Part shown: piece by piece, positions 1 through 15,944 of the stretch
Layout of the letters: each line of letters begins with the position of its first letter
How positions within the stretch are numbered: position 1 is the first letter of the stretch
Assembly (NCBI GenBank): GCA_905221605.1
Contig: CAJNDS010000003.1
Location: 755,001-807,245 of the forward strand
Origin: Symbiodinium natans
Taxonomy: Eukaryota > Sar > Dinophyceae > Suessiales > Symbiodiniaceae
DNA length: 52,245 bases
Direction of reading: 5' to 3'
Notes under the pieces: generated by a model
Told to the model about the DNA's origin: nothing
Databases searched by the model: none
Seen by the model: the letters and a program-made list of their open reading frames with translations, nothing else
Translations under genes and position numbers: made by a program

Positions 1-660
1 CCAGGCCGCACTTCTCCGTGGGCTTCTTGGGTCTCTTTCTCCTTGCCTGTCCTGCCCATTCTGTTCGAACTCACCCTTTCGAAGAAAATCTGCAGCCCCT
101 ACCAACATGCTCCCAGCCCACCATGACAAGGGAGCGTGTGGGCCCGTTGGCCGGGCGCCCAGGGGTGTGGTGGAGGCCTCGTGCTGCTTCAGCACGAGGG
201 AGGAGGCTTTGAGGCCAACGCAGCGGGTGGGGCTGCATGACAGCAGGGCTCTGCGCTAACGCGCCTGCTGGGGCCTCCTCTGTCAGGTGTGTGAACACAT
301 GCTGGACTCCTCCACCACTGGGATGGGAGGCCTTCCTGACCTTTTCACCCGGCGTCCTTGTCTGTCCCCTCATCCTTGTCCTTTTCTGCTGCACAAATTC
401 CCCCTGTTCTTCGTAACTTCATGACAATGATGTGGTATAAAAAAAAAACCGCATTCACTCATTCCTTGGAGTGTTTTGGCAGCCTGAATCAGACTTACCA
501 TTGCAAGGTTCGTGCCAGCGACGTTTGGGAATGGAGGTTTGGACCTCAGTGCGGTTTTCGGAGATTGGTCCTGCTGACTTAGCAGTCTGAAATGCGCATG
601 ATTGATGGCAACTGTGAAGGCCCGAGTCAGTCATAGCAGCGTCGTAGACAAGATCAGAAC
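1..660. other. 5' flank without a supported gene
   Basis: No exon could be supported here. Short open frames exist on both strands, but none shows a recognisable motif or consistent splice boundaries. It may hold the 5' UTR or promoter of the bZIP gene that starts at 661. Confidence 0.4.
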
Positions 661-1566
661 ATGGGCCGCAAGAGAGAGAGTTCATCGCCTGAATTGCTGG
701 ACGTCGGACAGAGATCACTGTCGGGTTACTTTGGCTCGAAGACCGGCCCCAAGACGCCGAAGATCGAGTCTGGGGTATGTGTCAAGACAGAACTTCCAGA
801 GAAATCCAAGCGGAATCTCAAGTCCGAGCCGGTGCGAGTGAAACAAGAGCCCAAGGCCATTGTGTCCGTGCAGCCGAAACCATCGAAACCAGCAGTGAAG
901 AACGAGATCAGCCCGAAAAGTGAGCCGGTGCGTCCCGACTGCAAGATACTGGAACGGTTTAAGATTCTTTTTTTTTTAACTGCCCGGGCGATTATTCTTG
1001 GATGTTTTTTTGACACTGGCAGGCAGAGGCAACAACATCCACTAGTCCAACAGAGCAACCCGCACGAGTCAGAGACAGAGAAAAAAAAGAATGACAGGAA
1101 AGCCAAGCAGAAGGAGTACGAGAATAACCGCAAATGCAAGGCGCGGACGCGGCTACCCGGTTGAAAGAACATTATGAATATTTGTCTACATAATAAAAGT
1201 TTTTTGAGAAATCTGATCTTGTTGTTGCCCGTGCGGAGGAAAGGGGCTGCAGCAGTGCAGAAGTTGGAGTCCGATTTGAAAGCGGCACTCCATAAAGTGG
1301 CCCAGCTCGAAGAACTCCTTGCGTCCAAGCCGCATGACACAGTCGAGGCTTTGCGTGTACAAGTAGCACGGCTTCAGGGGGCACTGGAGACCGAGCGACG
1401 TGAGGTTAAAGTGTTGCGGGAAGCAGTGGCACGGCTTGAGTGTTTCAAGACCGAGAAAGAAGGTCAGCTCGAGTGGCTAGAAGAGTGTATGAAAGAGAAC
1501 GCTCACCTGAAGTTGCTGCTCGATGCAAAAGGCATTGACCGAGGAGTGCCGTGGATGATGGAGTAA
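661..1566 (+). CDS. bZIP-type DNA-binding protein with PIP-box-like N-terminus
   Basis: Three exons. Intron 957-1022 (GT-AG|G, 66 nt) and intron 1152-1238 (GC-AG|G, 87 nt) both keep the frame and give a protein of about 250 residues. Near the N-terminus, QRSLSGYF matches the PCNA-interacting PIP box (Q-x2-L-x2-Y-F). It is followed by four psi-K-x-E SUMO-type sites (VKTE, LKSE, VKQE, VKNE). After removal of the GC-AG intron the basic region reads NNRKCKARTRKGAAAVQKL: N-x7-R with a Leu nine residues after the Arg, which is the bZIP signature. Leu/Val/Ala heptads follow, then a longer coiled coil to the C-terminus. The expected role is a dimeric nuclear DNA-binding protein. PIP and SUMO functions are motif-level inference. 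Its stop at 1566 is 145 bp before the methyltransferase start, so a fusion in the mature mRNA is possible but not needed. Confidence 0.78.
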
Positions 1567-1710
1567 TAACATCTTTCACTGTCACGGCTTTCGCTCGAGT
1601 GGCGCAGCAGGGGTGTCGCCAAGGCAAAAAAAGGTTTCCCATGTGCAGAGTCAGCTGTCCACGTGACAAGCATGGGTTCAACATGCCAAATACCGGTGCC
1701 CAGGCCTTCC

Positions 1711-3845
1711 ATGGCAGAGCCCGTGTCGGCGGCGTTCAAGGCTGCCGTGGCATTAATGTGTGCTGCCAGGACGGATCGTGGCATGTGCTGGCAGTTTGGT
1801 GGTAGTAGTGCCTTTGTGTGCTTGTGCCCGAGACCGAGGGCGGCTTAAGAGGGGATCCACCGCCCGCCTCGGTTTGCGCCACCCGACCTTTCACACCATG
1901 GCTCCTGTCCGAGTGGTGTCTGATTGCTGCGGCTTCAACACTGGGGCAGCACGGCGCCAATAAGTAGCGTTGCGAGTTGCATTGCCATTTTGCATCGGCC
2001 CGAGGCACTGGCCTTGCACTTCTTGAAGGTGAATTTCGAGCTACAGGCCGTCTCCGAGTCCGACGCACGAGTTCGAGCCATGATGCAGGTTGTTCACAAC
2101 TATTGTGGCGTCCAGCCCGAGCTCGTCTCTGACGACATCAGGACTCGCCCGAGCCCGAGCAGCGAGACGGATCTCTACCTGTCCACGACACCGTGCCAAG
2201 ACTACTCGATCGCGGGCAAACAGAGAGGACCGGGTAGGGGCAGCAGAGTTGTGAGAGTGTCTGAGCGAGCAAGAACAACGTTGCAGGAGTTCGAGGCATG
2301 AACGGCCAACTGTTCCAAGTGTCCGTGGATCGCATCTTGTCCGAGAGGCCACGAGCTTCGTCCTCAGAACTCTTGGTTGTGAATCTGTGACTGACTCCGA
2401 GACCGAGCTAGAATTAGTATTGATGAGAACAGGCAAAGCCCACTGGATTCAGGTGGCGGTTATGGAAAATGTTCCAGGACTTTGGCAGAGACACCGTGAA
2501 GTGGTGAACAGTGCTGTGTCCGAGCTGCGGTTCGCCGGATATGTACCCCGGATCAATTCAATGCATATAATTTATGACTGACCAGATTCCGGATTTTGGC
2601 TTTCTGCACAGGTGTGCCAACACCGCCTGCTATGCACGGCCGAGCACGGGATACCTCAGGGCCGCTGGAGATTTTACCTGGTTGCCATAAAGCTCGAATG
2701 TCTCCGCCCGAGTATCGAGATTGAGGATGTGTTTCCGCTGCCGCTCGAGGATGAGGCCGGCCCATGTGTCAAAAGCAAGAGTGCAGACCCCTGGCTGATA
2801 CTCAGAGAGACACGGGTCAGGTTCGCAGCAGAGGCTTTGTGGACAAGAGCCCGAGACCCGACTTGCCCGTCATTGACGAGGGTGCCCAGTGCGAGACATT
2901 CAAGGCCAACCTTGAACACGTGCGGCGCCCAGTCTTGCACCGACCAGCCGGGAGCACAGCGTCTTGTCCAACGAATGCAGAGTTTTTCAATCGCTGCAGG
3001 CCCGAGAAGCCTACGGTGTGAAGCTCCTCCGACAGCACGGCTTTGTTGTGGATGTCGGCGGAGGGCAGCACAGGCCGGGAGGGTTGAGGGTTTACGGTTT
3101 AGGGTTTCGGGTTTATGGTTTAAAATTAGTAAGGTTTAAAAGGGTGTATGGGCTTTAGGGTTTGGCGGAGTCCGAGGGTTTCAGCACACAGTCACAGAGG
3201 GACTGCCTGGCCAGGCAGTGCGGAATCGACCGAGGCATTCCAACCCTGACTGCCAGCCGCGGAAGCACACGAAGCTGGTACCTTCCAGCCCGACGGCAAC
3301 GAATGAGCATCACGGAGCTGGGTCGCTTCCAAGGCCTCAGAGGGTTGCAGTGTGAGAGGCTTCTAGTTCGAACCTCACAGGGAACATTTGCGTTTCCCTG
3401 CAGGATTTCCGGATGTGGTGACCGATGTCATGGTCCGAGCAACGTCCGAGCCCGCCGTCGGAGCAGCGCTGGGCAACGCGGTCTCCTGCAATGTTCTCGA
3501 GCGTCTGCTGGCCCGAGTGCTGCCCGCGGCAGGTTTGGTGGATTCGGGTTCGGAGCCGTTGCCCGATCTTTGGCAGAGTCTGGGACCGTGGCTCAAGAAG
3601 AAGAAGAAGAAGGCGATCTGGGTAGAACCATCACAGTAGATTTTTCACCGAGACAAACCAGTGTCATGCCGTGCAATGTGTTCGACCGCCGCCCTTTGCA
3701 GGCCTGGAAGTACATCACCCGAGCCCGAGAGGGAAGAGGATTGCCTAGGCAGCTTGGCGAGCGTGGCCTCATGAAGTCCAAGAAGGAGCGGAGCCGAAGC
3801 AGAGAAAGCGTCGAGGAGTCTGACTGGAACGGTGACAGTGTCTGA
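1711..3845 (+). CDS. DNA (cytosine-5) methyltransferase, multi-exon
   Basis: Transfers methyl from AdoMet to cytosine C5 in nuclear DNA. Motifs in order: I (SDCCGFNTG, unusual for the FxGxG loop), IV with catalytic Cys (TTPCQDYS, Cys codon 2194-2196), VI (MENVPGL), VIII (AEHGIPQGRWRF), a target-recognition stretch ending VVDVGGG, IX (RMSITELGRFQGL) and X (ALGNAVSCNVLERL). Introns that fit the phase are 1802-1838, 1946-2004 (GC), 2246-2286 (GA), 2355-2452 (GC), 2543-2611, 3083-3184 and 3340-3403 (GA), then 3622-3701. One further junction in 2760-2960 is unresolved. The start is the ATG at 1711; the ATG at 1898, just before motif I, is an alternative. No BAH, CXXC or RFTS domain is visible, so it is nearly catalytic-only with a basic tail (KSKKERSRSRES). 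Assignment to DNMT1, 3 or 5 is not possible by eye. Confidence 0.9.
3083..3184 (+). repeat. Telomere-like intron inside the methyltransferase gene
   Basis: Phase-consistent GT-AG intron between the target-recognition region and motif IX. Its sequence is mostly degenerate TTTAGGG units (gggtttacggtttagggtt and similar). The exon before ends in the VVDVGGG frame and the exon after leads in frame to IPTLTASRG and motif IX. Confidence 0.75.
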
Positions 3846-3925
3846 AAGGTGTTTCACCGAGACGGGGGTAGCTGGGGCCCAGATCGTTCCAGAAAATCCA
3901 TGATGTCGGATTTCTCTGGTTATCC

Positions 3926-4120
3926 GTAGGGGGTCTGTGGGTGTACATTTAACCAGTTCGGCCCCGGGCCGAGCCGTTTAAACGTAGGGGGCCCTGGGGC
4001 CGACATGTATGTCTGACCTGCCCCGAGCTCATGATCAACCATGGGGGGTATACATTTAACCAGTTCGGCCCCGGGCCGAGCCGTTTAAACGTAGGGGGTC
4101 CGTGGGTGTGCATTTAACCA
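3926..4120. repeat. 48-bp direct repeat pair with near-palindromic core
   Basis: Two identical 48-bp copies lie at 3944-3991 and 4051-4098. Each contains TTAACC, a near-palindromic CGGCCCCGGGCCG core and GTTTAAAC. A partial third unit follows (GTGGGTGTGCATTTAACC, about 4100-4120). The pair sits between the methyltransferase stop and the next exon. It could be a promoter or terminator element or the remnant of a tandem array. Confidence 0.8.
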
Positions 4121-4216
4121 AAATTTTCAGTCGCAAAAAAGGTAAACAGCATGAAATTTGATCTGGCGGCAGCAGCTCGAGCCTAGTCGACCGAGTCATC
4201 TCTTCTCTTTCTGCAG

Positions 4217-5533
4217 CATGGGGAAAGAGGCTGGAATCCGCATGTCTGAGTTCCGCAGGGCTTCTGACCGAGCGAATGCAGCGCATGATTCAGGCTTCCA
4301 AGAGCAATGAGACGACTGGAGGACGTGCTCAGTTTGTCTTCTGGCTTCGCTTGTAATGCATATTCCCGCAGGATCCGCCCGGGAGACAGGTGTCAAGAAG
4401 GACCAAAACAAGAAGGGCCCGAGCACCACGGGCAAGATGGAAGATTTGCCAGCAGGGACAAGTTGGACACCGCAGCAAGCAGATGCGTTTCTCCGGACCT
4501 GCCCGCTGCTTCAGAAGGGCAAGATTTTGACCGTGGGGCTGGCGCGTGCGAAGTCCGGGTTGGAGGTGCAGCATGCCAATATGCCGAACTTTGCCCGTGC
4601 GTTGGAGAAGCTCCTGAGGCGGTGTGGGAGACTTGTTAGTGTTCGTGACACTGTGTATGTAGAGGGGGGGGGGGGGGGGGGGCGGCGGCGGGGGGGGGGG
4701 CAGTAAGGGTTGGGGTTCCATCTTCGCGACGCAGGACTGAGCCGGAGTCCGAGACGAAGGATACCAAGCGCCTCTTCACCACGTTGAACGTGTTTTGTCA
4801 CCCAAAGCCCGGCCCGACAGCCTATGTTCCAGGAGATGATGTCGAGTAATGATGACATGTGTCACTGTGGCAGTAAAATTTCAAAGTACAGGAACCATTT
4901 GCAAGTTTCTGAGTCCGAACACGGTCTGTCTGACAGGAGGTCACGACGAGGAGTATTTGGGGGCAGTCTGGTCAACAGCGAAGCCCGATGGTGTGTTGCC
5001 CGACAAGGAGGAACGGTTGTGGGTGCACACAAATGCATCCGATGTCGGAGAGGCGGTTGATTGTTATCACAAAGTGGCTAGGCGATAAAAATTATCTTAC
5101 CTTAGTTAGACTGAGGACTTTTCATGCTGTGCTCCTTCTGCTTGTGCTGCCGTGTCCGATTGAAAATGAAGCCGAGGCCCGCGTTGTGGATGGCCGTTGC
5201 CCATGGATCTTCCACAAGAATGCCCCGAGGATTTATGTGTATGGTCACAACATCTTGAAGAAAGGTAACAAGGAGCAGAGTTTGAGTGCGGAGATCGAGA
5301 ACCAACTGAAGATGATGAATTTGTCCGCACGAGCAACGGGATCCAAAAGCAAGCCGGAGATGATGAAGCCGGCCCTGCGGAAGGCGAACGCCGTCGCTAT
5401 CTGGAAAGCACAGCACCAGAGCAAGAAGCGCAAGTACAGGTACATCTGTCCGAGTTGCAAGGCTGTGATCAAACCCGAGAGACAGCTTTGCGAGGAGACC
5501 GAGCACAGCCAGAGCGAGCCGTCTCAGAAGTAA
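4217..5533 (+). CDS. Multi-exon hypothetical protein with C-terminal CxxC
   Basis: Not recognised. The visible exons start after the acceptor ctgcag at 4216, so the true 5' exon is not located. A GA-AG|G intron joins NETTG to SARETGVKKDQNKKG. Later exons carry WTPQQADAFLRTCPLLQKG, RLFTTLNVFCHPKPGPTAY, EEYLGAVWSTAKPDGVLP and, last, VDGRCPWIFHKNAPRIYVYG through a basic stretch (HQSKKRKYRYICPSCKAV) to a stop at 5533. The CPSC...C pattern suggests a small zinc site. Introns hold a poly-G tract. CCGAG motifs are frequent. Exon borders at about 4635, 4738, 4846, 4909, 5087 and 5163 are approximate. Confidence 0.55.
4664..4701. repeat. Poly-G / GGC low-complexity tract
   Basis: Nearly continuous G run with three GGC steps, located in an intron of the 4217-5533 gene. 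It may form a G-quadruplex and is prone to assembly or sequencing error. Confidence 0.85.
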
Positions 5534-5887
5534 CTTTGCTTCGCGCACGTTTGCCGCCTGGCGGATAGACGGTAGTGTTGCTTCGAGCCAGCGACGGCGT
5601 CCGAGCTTCCTTATAAAAGACGGGCCGGTGCATCGCTTGCCAGGGGGGAGACCATGCATTCATCGTCTGACTGTCATGAGATTTTTTGTTGCAATTGAAC
5701 TGGGCAGGCGGCGTTCGGCGGGATGCTGTCCGAAATCCGATCTGAGTGGAGGCCTCAGAGTTGAAACTGATCCAGAGAGCCTACTTGTGAACTCTGCGCA
5801 CAAGGGAAAAGCAGGTCCTGTTCGTGTCTTTGAGTTTCGGCACGAGTGATTTTGACCGATTTTGTCATTCTCCGAGCTGCTACAAGT
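5534..5887. other. Intergenic stretch, possible exon at 5709-5849
   Basis: Between the CxxC gene stop and the ATG at 5888. After the AG at 5707-5708 one frame stays open for about 46 codons (RRSAGCCPKSDLSGG start) to a stop at 5849. No family was recognised and it may be non-coding. Confidence 0.3.
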
Positions 5888-11796
<5,909 letters not shown>

Positions 11797-12013
11797 TCGT
11801 GATGGGTAAAAGTTTGTAAGTGCAGCCTGGAAAGCAACTACGTTGTCGCATGTGCTAAGGCAAGAAAGCCAGCTGGCTAACGATGCGGCCCGAGACCTGG
11901 GGCGAGTGGGCCATTGGATGCTGGCTGTGCAACAGCTTCAAGGTGCCAGGGTCCCTTGGCTGTGACTGATGAGACGAGTTTCAGAGTGAGATATCTGTTG
12001 TTGCGTCTGAAAT

Positions 12014-12662
12014 TTGAATGGAGCTTTGCAAACAAGGTCTTGTTCCTTCGCTCGGTTATCCGCGTCGTCCGTGCACATGATGGGACCCCACGCTTTCAGA
12101 GCACACGAGAAATCAGCTGGCCATGTCCGAGCCCTCGCCAGTTTGCCTGCGAAACAGGCGGCGCGGCAAGGGGAGGCCGAGGGTGGCTCTGGTATACTGG
12201 CTGTGGCGACGGGGATCAATGATTCTGTTCCTCGGATAGACCGATTTCGTCTCGCTGGAGTGGTCGTTGCCCGACGAGACACGTTTAGAGAATCTCAGCT
12301 GCAGAGAACAGCAGTCGGTGGGCATTGCAGATCAGACTTGATGTGCTTGCCAAGGACTTTCGAGCATACGCTGAAAACAGCGGTGAGAAGGATTTGTCAG
12401 AGCGAGTTTGCAAGCAGATGGTGACAGCAATGGCCCGAGTGCTGGAGGGCCAGGATATGTGTGTCTTGGAGAAGGACGGGGAATCAAATGTGTTGTTGGG
12501 GACGGAGCGAAAAGTGCGGTGCGTGCCGAGTCTGCTTCTTCTGCAGAGGCAGAACATTGTGGCATTGCTCTCGATGAACGAGATTCCTGCGTGTTGGTAG
12601 CCGGACGGTTCTATTACTCAGGCGGGGCGGGCACGGGCAACATGTAGAGCCCTCGGGATGGC

Positions 12663-12710
<48 letters not shown>

Positions 12711-15119
12711 GGGAGAGAGGGAGAGAGGGAGAGAGGCTCTCTGAGAGAGGGAGAGAGAGAGAGAGAGAGATAGAGACCGAGAGAGAGAGAGAGAGAGAGA
12801 CAGAGAGCGAGCAAAAAAAAACATTTGTGAAGGTCTGAAGCACAATAAGTGGCTGCCGGCCAGCGGCACCTATGACTGCTTGATTGGCATTGCCCGAGAC
12901 TATGGGCCAGGTCCAGAGACGTGTCGGCACGGAGAACGTTTGTGCAACACTGGTCCTTTGTCAGGGCGTCTGCACGAAAGACAGCTGAGGAAAATGTTGC
13001 ACGAGCCGTCATGGCCACGTTGAAGTCTTTTTGCACGAGACGGCTTGGCCGAAGGGATCAAGGAGGAGTCGTTGGGCCCGAGGACGCTTTGGACGAGAGA
13101 CTCTTCCAGAGACTCAAGGACCGGCCCGAGGTGCAACGATGCAGAGTGATTCAGGAATGAGGGTTTAGTGGCTTTAGGGTTAGATGCCCGAGATGCGAAA
13201 GCCCGAGAGAAAGCCCGAGAGAAAGCCCGAGAGAGCCAGGACATTCTTACTGTGGCCGTGGCGGACGGTGGGTTGTCCGAGCAGCAGGCATTGCAGACAC
13301 TGGCAGCCACGGAGTTACCCAAGTTGAAGTTCATCGTCCGAGACCGAGCTCACAGGATGCGAGCGTGTCAGCGCAGCACGTGGACGAGCTTGACCGAGAT
13401 GTGCGGCTTGTTGGACATATTGGTGACAGGGGAGCACTCCGTCGCCCGAGTCCTGGAGAAATCCCGGAAACTGGGTTTGTGGTTCGAGGCGAGCCAGCCG
13501 CCCGAGTCCGAGACCGAGTTTTGTCGCACGTTGAGGAGTTTCTCGTTTGCCATGCAACGGTTCGAGTCCGCGTCTTTGCCCTTGTTCAAGATTCTGAAGG
13601 CATTGCCCTCGCTGTACGAGTTTTTGGCCCGATGCTGTGAAGAGGGTGATCCCGAGGATGTGACATGGGCAGAGAACGTGTTAGGCCGGATGACAGGTGA
13701 TGGTGCCACCAAGGCAGTGGTGCGTTCAGCCGTCGTGTGCGACGCGATGTTGGTTTGTCACCGGTTTCTTCGTCTATGTGACGTGTCCGAGGACGACGCA
13801 TGCCTGTGCGGAACTCAGGCCGAGCGTCCGAAAATGGTTGCACGAGTCCGAGTAGCAGTAAAGTTTGTGCTCGTGCACGTCCCATCGCAAGGCGTCCGAG
13901 ATCATGCACCAGATGAGGCACCTGTTCAAGGAGGGGAACCTTCTGACTGCAGACAAGTCCGTGACAGTGGAGGCCATGAACACCTTGAAGAAACTGGGTG
14001 CCGTCCGAGTGCTTGGCCGACGCCCCCGTGGCTCCAGGAGTGCAAGGCCCGAGCACGTGCTCAGTGTCTGGCAAACAACATCCGAGGCAGAGATCCGCAA
14101 AGATCTGCGCAGAGTCTACAAGCTTGTGGACGCCTACTTCCGAGCGAACTTTCCCTTGTGGGAGTATGTGAATTCTCTTTCTGCACTGGACGTGCATGCG
14201 GACCTGAGTATGAGGCAGCGAGAAACGATGATCGGCCGAGTCGCAAAGCAGTGGAATTTAGACGGCAAGATGCTCTGGCACCTTGGTAGCTGATTTTTTT
14301 AATAATTTGGATTTGTAGTTCAGAGCCAGTGGCAGAGACTGAGTTATGTGTGTTAAAGTCCCAGCCGCCTGTTCACTCAGGAAGCAGTTCTGGGGACAGG
14401 CGCCCGAGGATCACGGACCTGGCCATGGTCTCTTTGCTCGAGCCTTGTGGCACGCGAAGAATCCCAGCCAGCAGCCATCCAAGCAGGCCTGGGTGAAGAC
14501 CCTGTCCGAGCTGAGAAAGAGCCAGATCCGAAACAGGTACGAGGCCGTGAAGCTCATCAAGCATTCGCTCGTGTTCATGACGTCCACCTGCAATGTGGAG
14601 CGGTGGTTGCACGAGATCAGCTTGACCGAGCAGAAAAGCAGGGCTCATCACCTCAACATTTTCCGGCTCGAGGATAGTGTTAAACTCAACGTTCAGAACA
14701 TGAGTGGCCGAGCCAGTGTCTTCCAGCCCGAGTCCCTGACTACGTCCGCGACCGAGAGTCGAGATCGGCAGGTGCGTTGGCAGGCAAGCTACTTTGGCCT
14801 GCGAGCCCAAAAGGCTTACGCTGAGTTTTACGGCGAGAAGCAGTTACCTGCCCGAGACCTCCTGTCCGTGCAAGAGCGCAATGACAAACCGAGGTTGGCA
14901 CCATTGCGGGCGAGCTCGAGCAAATCCATAGCAGCCCAGATGAGGCAACGCAAGGAGTCACTCGACAGTGCTGTGCGAACGGGCGCAAAAGGGTCCCAAG
15001 ACACGATGTCCGAGATGGTTGCGGAAGCCGCCGAATTCAGAGTGGGCATTTCAGCCGCAAGGTTTATTTATAGTTTTCCGAGCTATGATGTTGCTTTTGT
15101 TTCTGACCTATGGCCATGA
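12014..15119 (+). CDS. hAT-like transposase-derived gene, multi-exon
   Basis: The 5' exons carry a BED-like half finger (HAFRAHEKSAGHVRAL) and, after an acceptor at about 12330, IRLDVLAKDFRAYAENSGEK. The main exon from about 13190 reads IVRDRAHRMRACQRSTW, a region I associate with an expanded dinoflagellate transposase-like family. The frame then shifts near 13850-13900 to EIMHQMRHLFKEGNLL. The C-terminal exon (about 14386-15050) contains STCNVERWLHEISLTEQKSR, which resembles the ER-rich hAT dimerisation region. A short degenerate TTTAGGG intron lies near 13157-13182. Catalytic residues were not identified, so activity is not implied; domestication or a decayed copy are both possible. The shift near 13850 may be an intron or a real frameshift. 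Arg codon CGA within CCGAG is very frequent. Confidence 0.45.
12667..12815. repeat. (GA)n microsatellite with GGGA interruptions
   Basis: AG dinucleotides interspersed with GGGAGAGA units. It lies in an apparent intron of the hAT-like gene. The opposite-strand Ser/Leu-rich frames are artefacts. Confidence 0.9.
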
Positions 15120-15143
15120 ATAATCCTGACTCTAGCCGGAGGC

Positions 15144-15944
15144 GTGGAACAACCTGCCTCCAGCTCTGCGTCCTCGTCCAGCAAAAGAAAGGCGCCCGAG
15201 CAGAACCAGGAGGTGGTGACGCCAGAGTCCGTGGCGGACAAGGATGATACGATGGAAGATGAGGTCATCAATGCCGCAGTGGCTTCGCAGATCGAGCTCG
15301 TCAAGAAGCGAAAAAAGGTTGATTTTGAAACGAAGGCAGGCTGTGTACCTGCATATGTCCATGCAACAGGGTCCGTGGTTGGCCCCATGGCCGCCAATGC
15401 TCCGAGTGCTGCCCGGGCCAAAGCCCCCAAGCTTGGCAACACTGTCTGCGTCAAGATGGCGCACGGTGCCCACTGGCCCGAGAATGTGAGTGCCCGCTTC
15501 CGCTTGACCATGGACTTTGCGTCGGCCGACGTTTTAATGGTCGCCAACATATCCGAAGGGCTTTACTTGCCGGAGGCACTGGAAGCCAGACTGAGAGGAG
15601 TCCGAGTTTGCGACCGAGATTTCATTCAGACCGCAATGCAGAAGGGCAATTGTTACGCCTTCCAACGAGCCTTGGACCTGCACTTTCACTTGTATCTGAC
15701 CGAGGGTTTTGCCAACAAATATCCGGCACACTCGGATGTGTTGTTCGCGCATGGGGCCTTGAATGGCTGTAAGCTTCGAGTTTACAAGGGAGGGATGCCT
15801 GAGAAACCTCGGCATCCGAAATTGACTTTTAATTTGTGTCCGAGCCCGAGCCTGAGCTCGGACAGCGATTCTGCTGAGAGCGGCAAGTCCTGGAATCTGG
15901 ACAAGCTCCTCATGAAGCTTGGGGTTCTTTACGACCAGGGGTGA
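15144..15944 (+). CDS. Hypothetical protein, possibly the last exon of the preceding gene
   Basis: One open frame to a stop at 15944 with codon use like the upstream genes. Ser-rich start (EQPASSSASSSSKRKAPEQ), an acidic segment (DKDDTMEDEV), a basic nuclear-localisation-like patch (VKKRKKVDF), then a more ordered part (HGAHWPENVSARFRLTMDF, EALEARLRGVRVCDRDF) and an acidic Ser tail. No family was recognised. An acceptor ccggag|G at about 15138-15143 suggests an internal or terminal exon rather than a free-standing start. Confidence 0.55.
   Translation: MEQPASSSASSSSKRKAPEQNQEVVTPESVADKDDTMEDEVINAAVASQIELVKKRKKVDFETKAGCVPAYVHATGSVVGPMAANAPSAARAKAPKLGNTVCVKMAHGAHWPENVSARFRLTMDFASADVLMVANISEGLYLPEALEARLRGVRVCDRDFIQTAMQKGNCYAFQRALDLHFHLYLTEGFANKYPAHSDVLFAHGALNGCKLRVYKGGMPEKPRHPKLTFNLCPSPSLSSDSDSAESGKSWNLDKLLMKLGVLYDQG

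Noticed and set aside
4014-4120. Promoter or origin call for the 48-bp repeats
   Set aside because: The palindromic core is suggestive, but nothing in the sequence shows the function, so it is kept only as a repeat.
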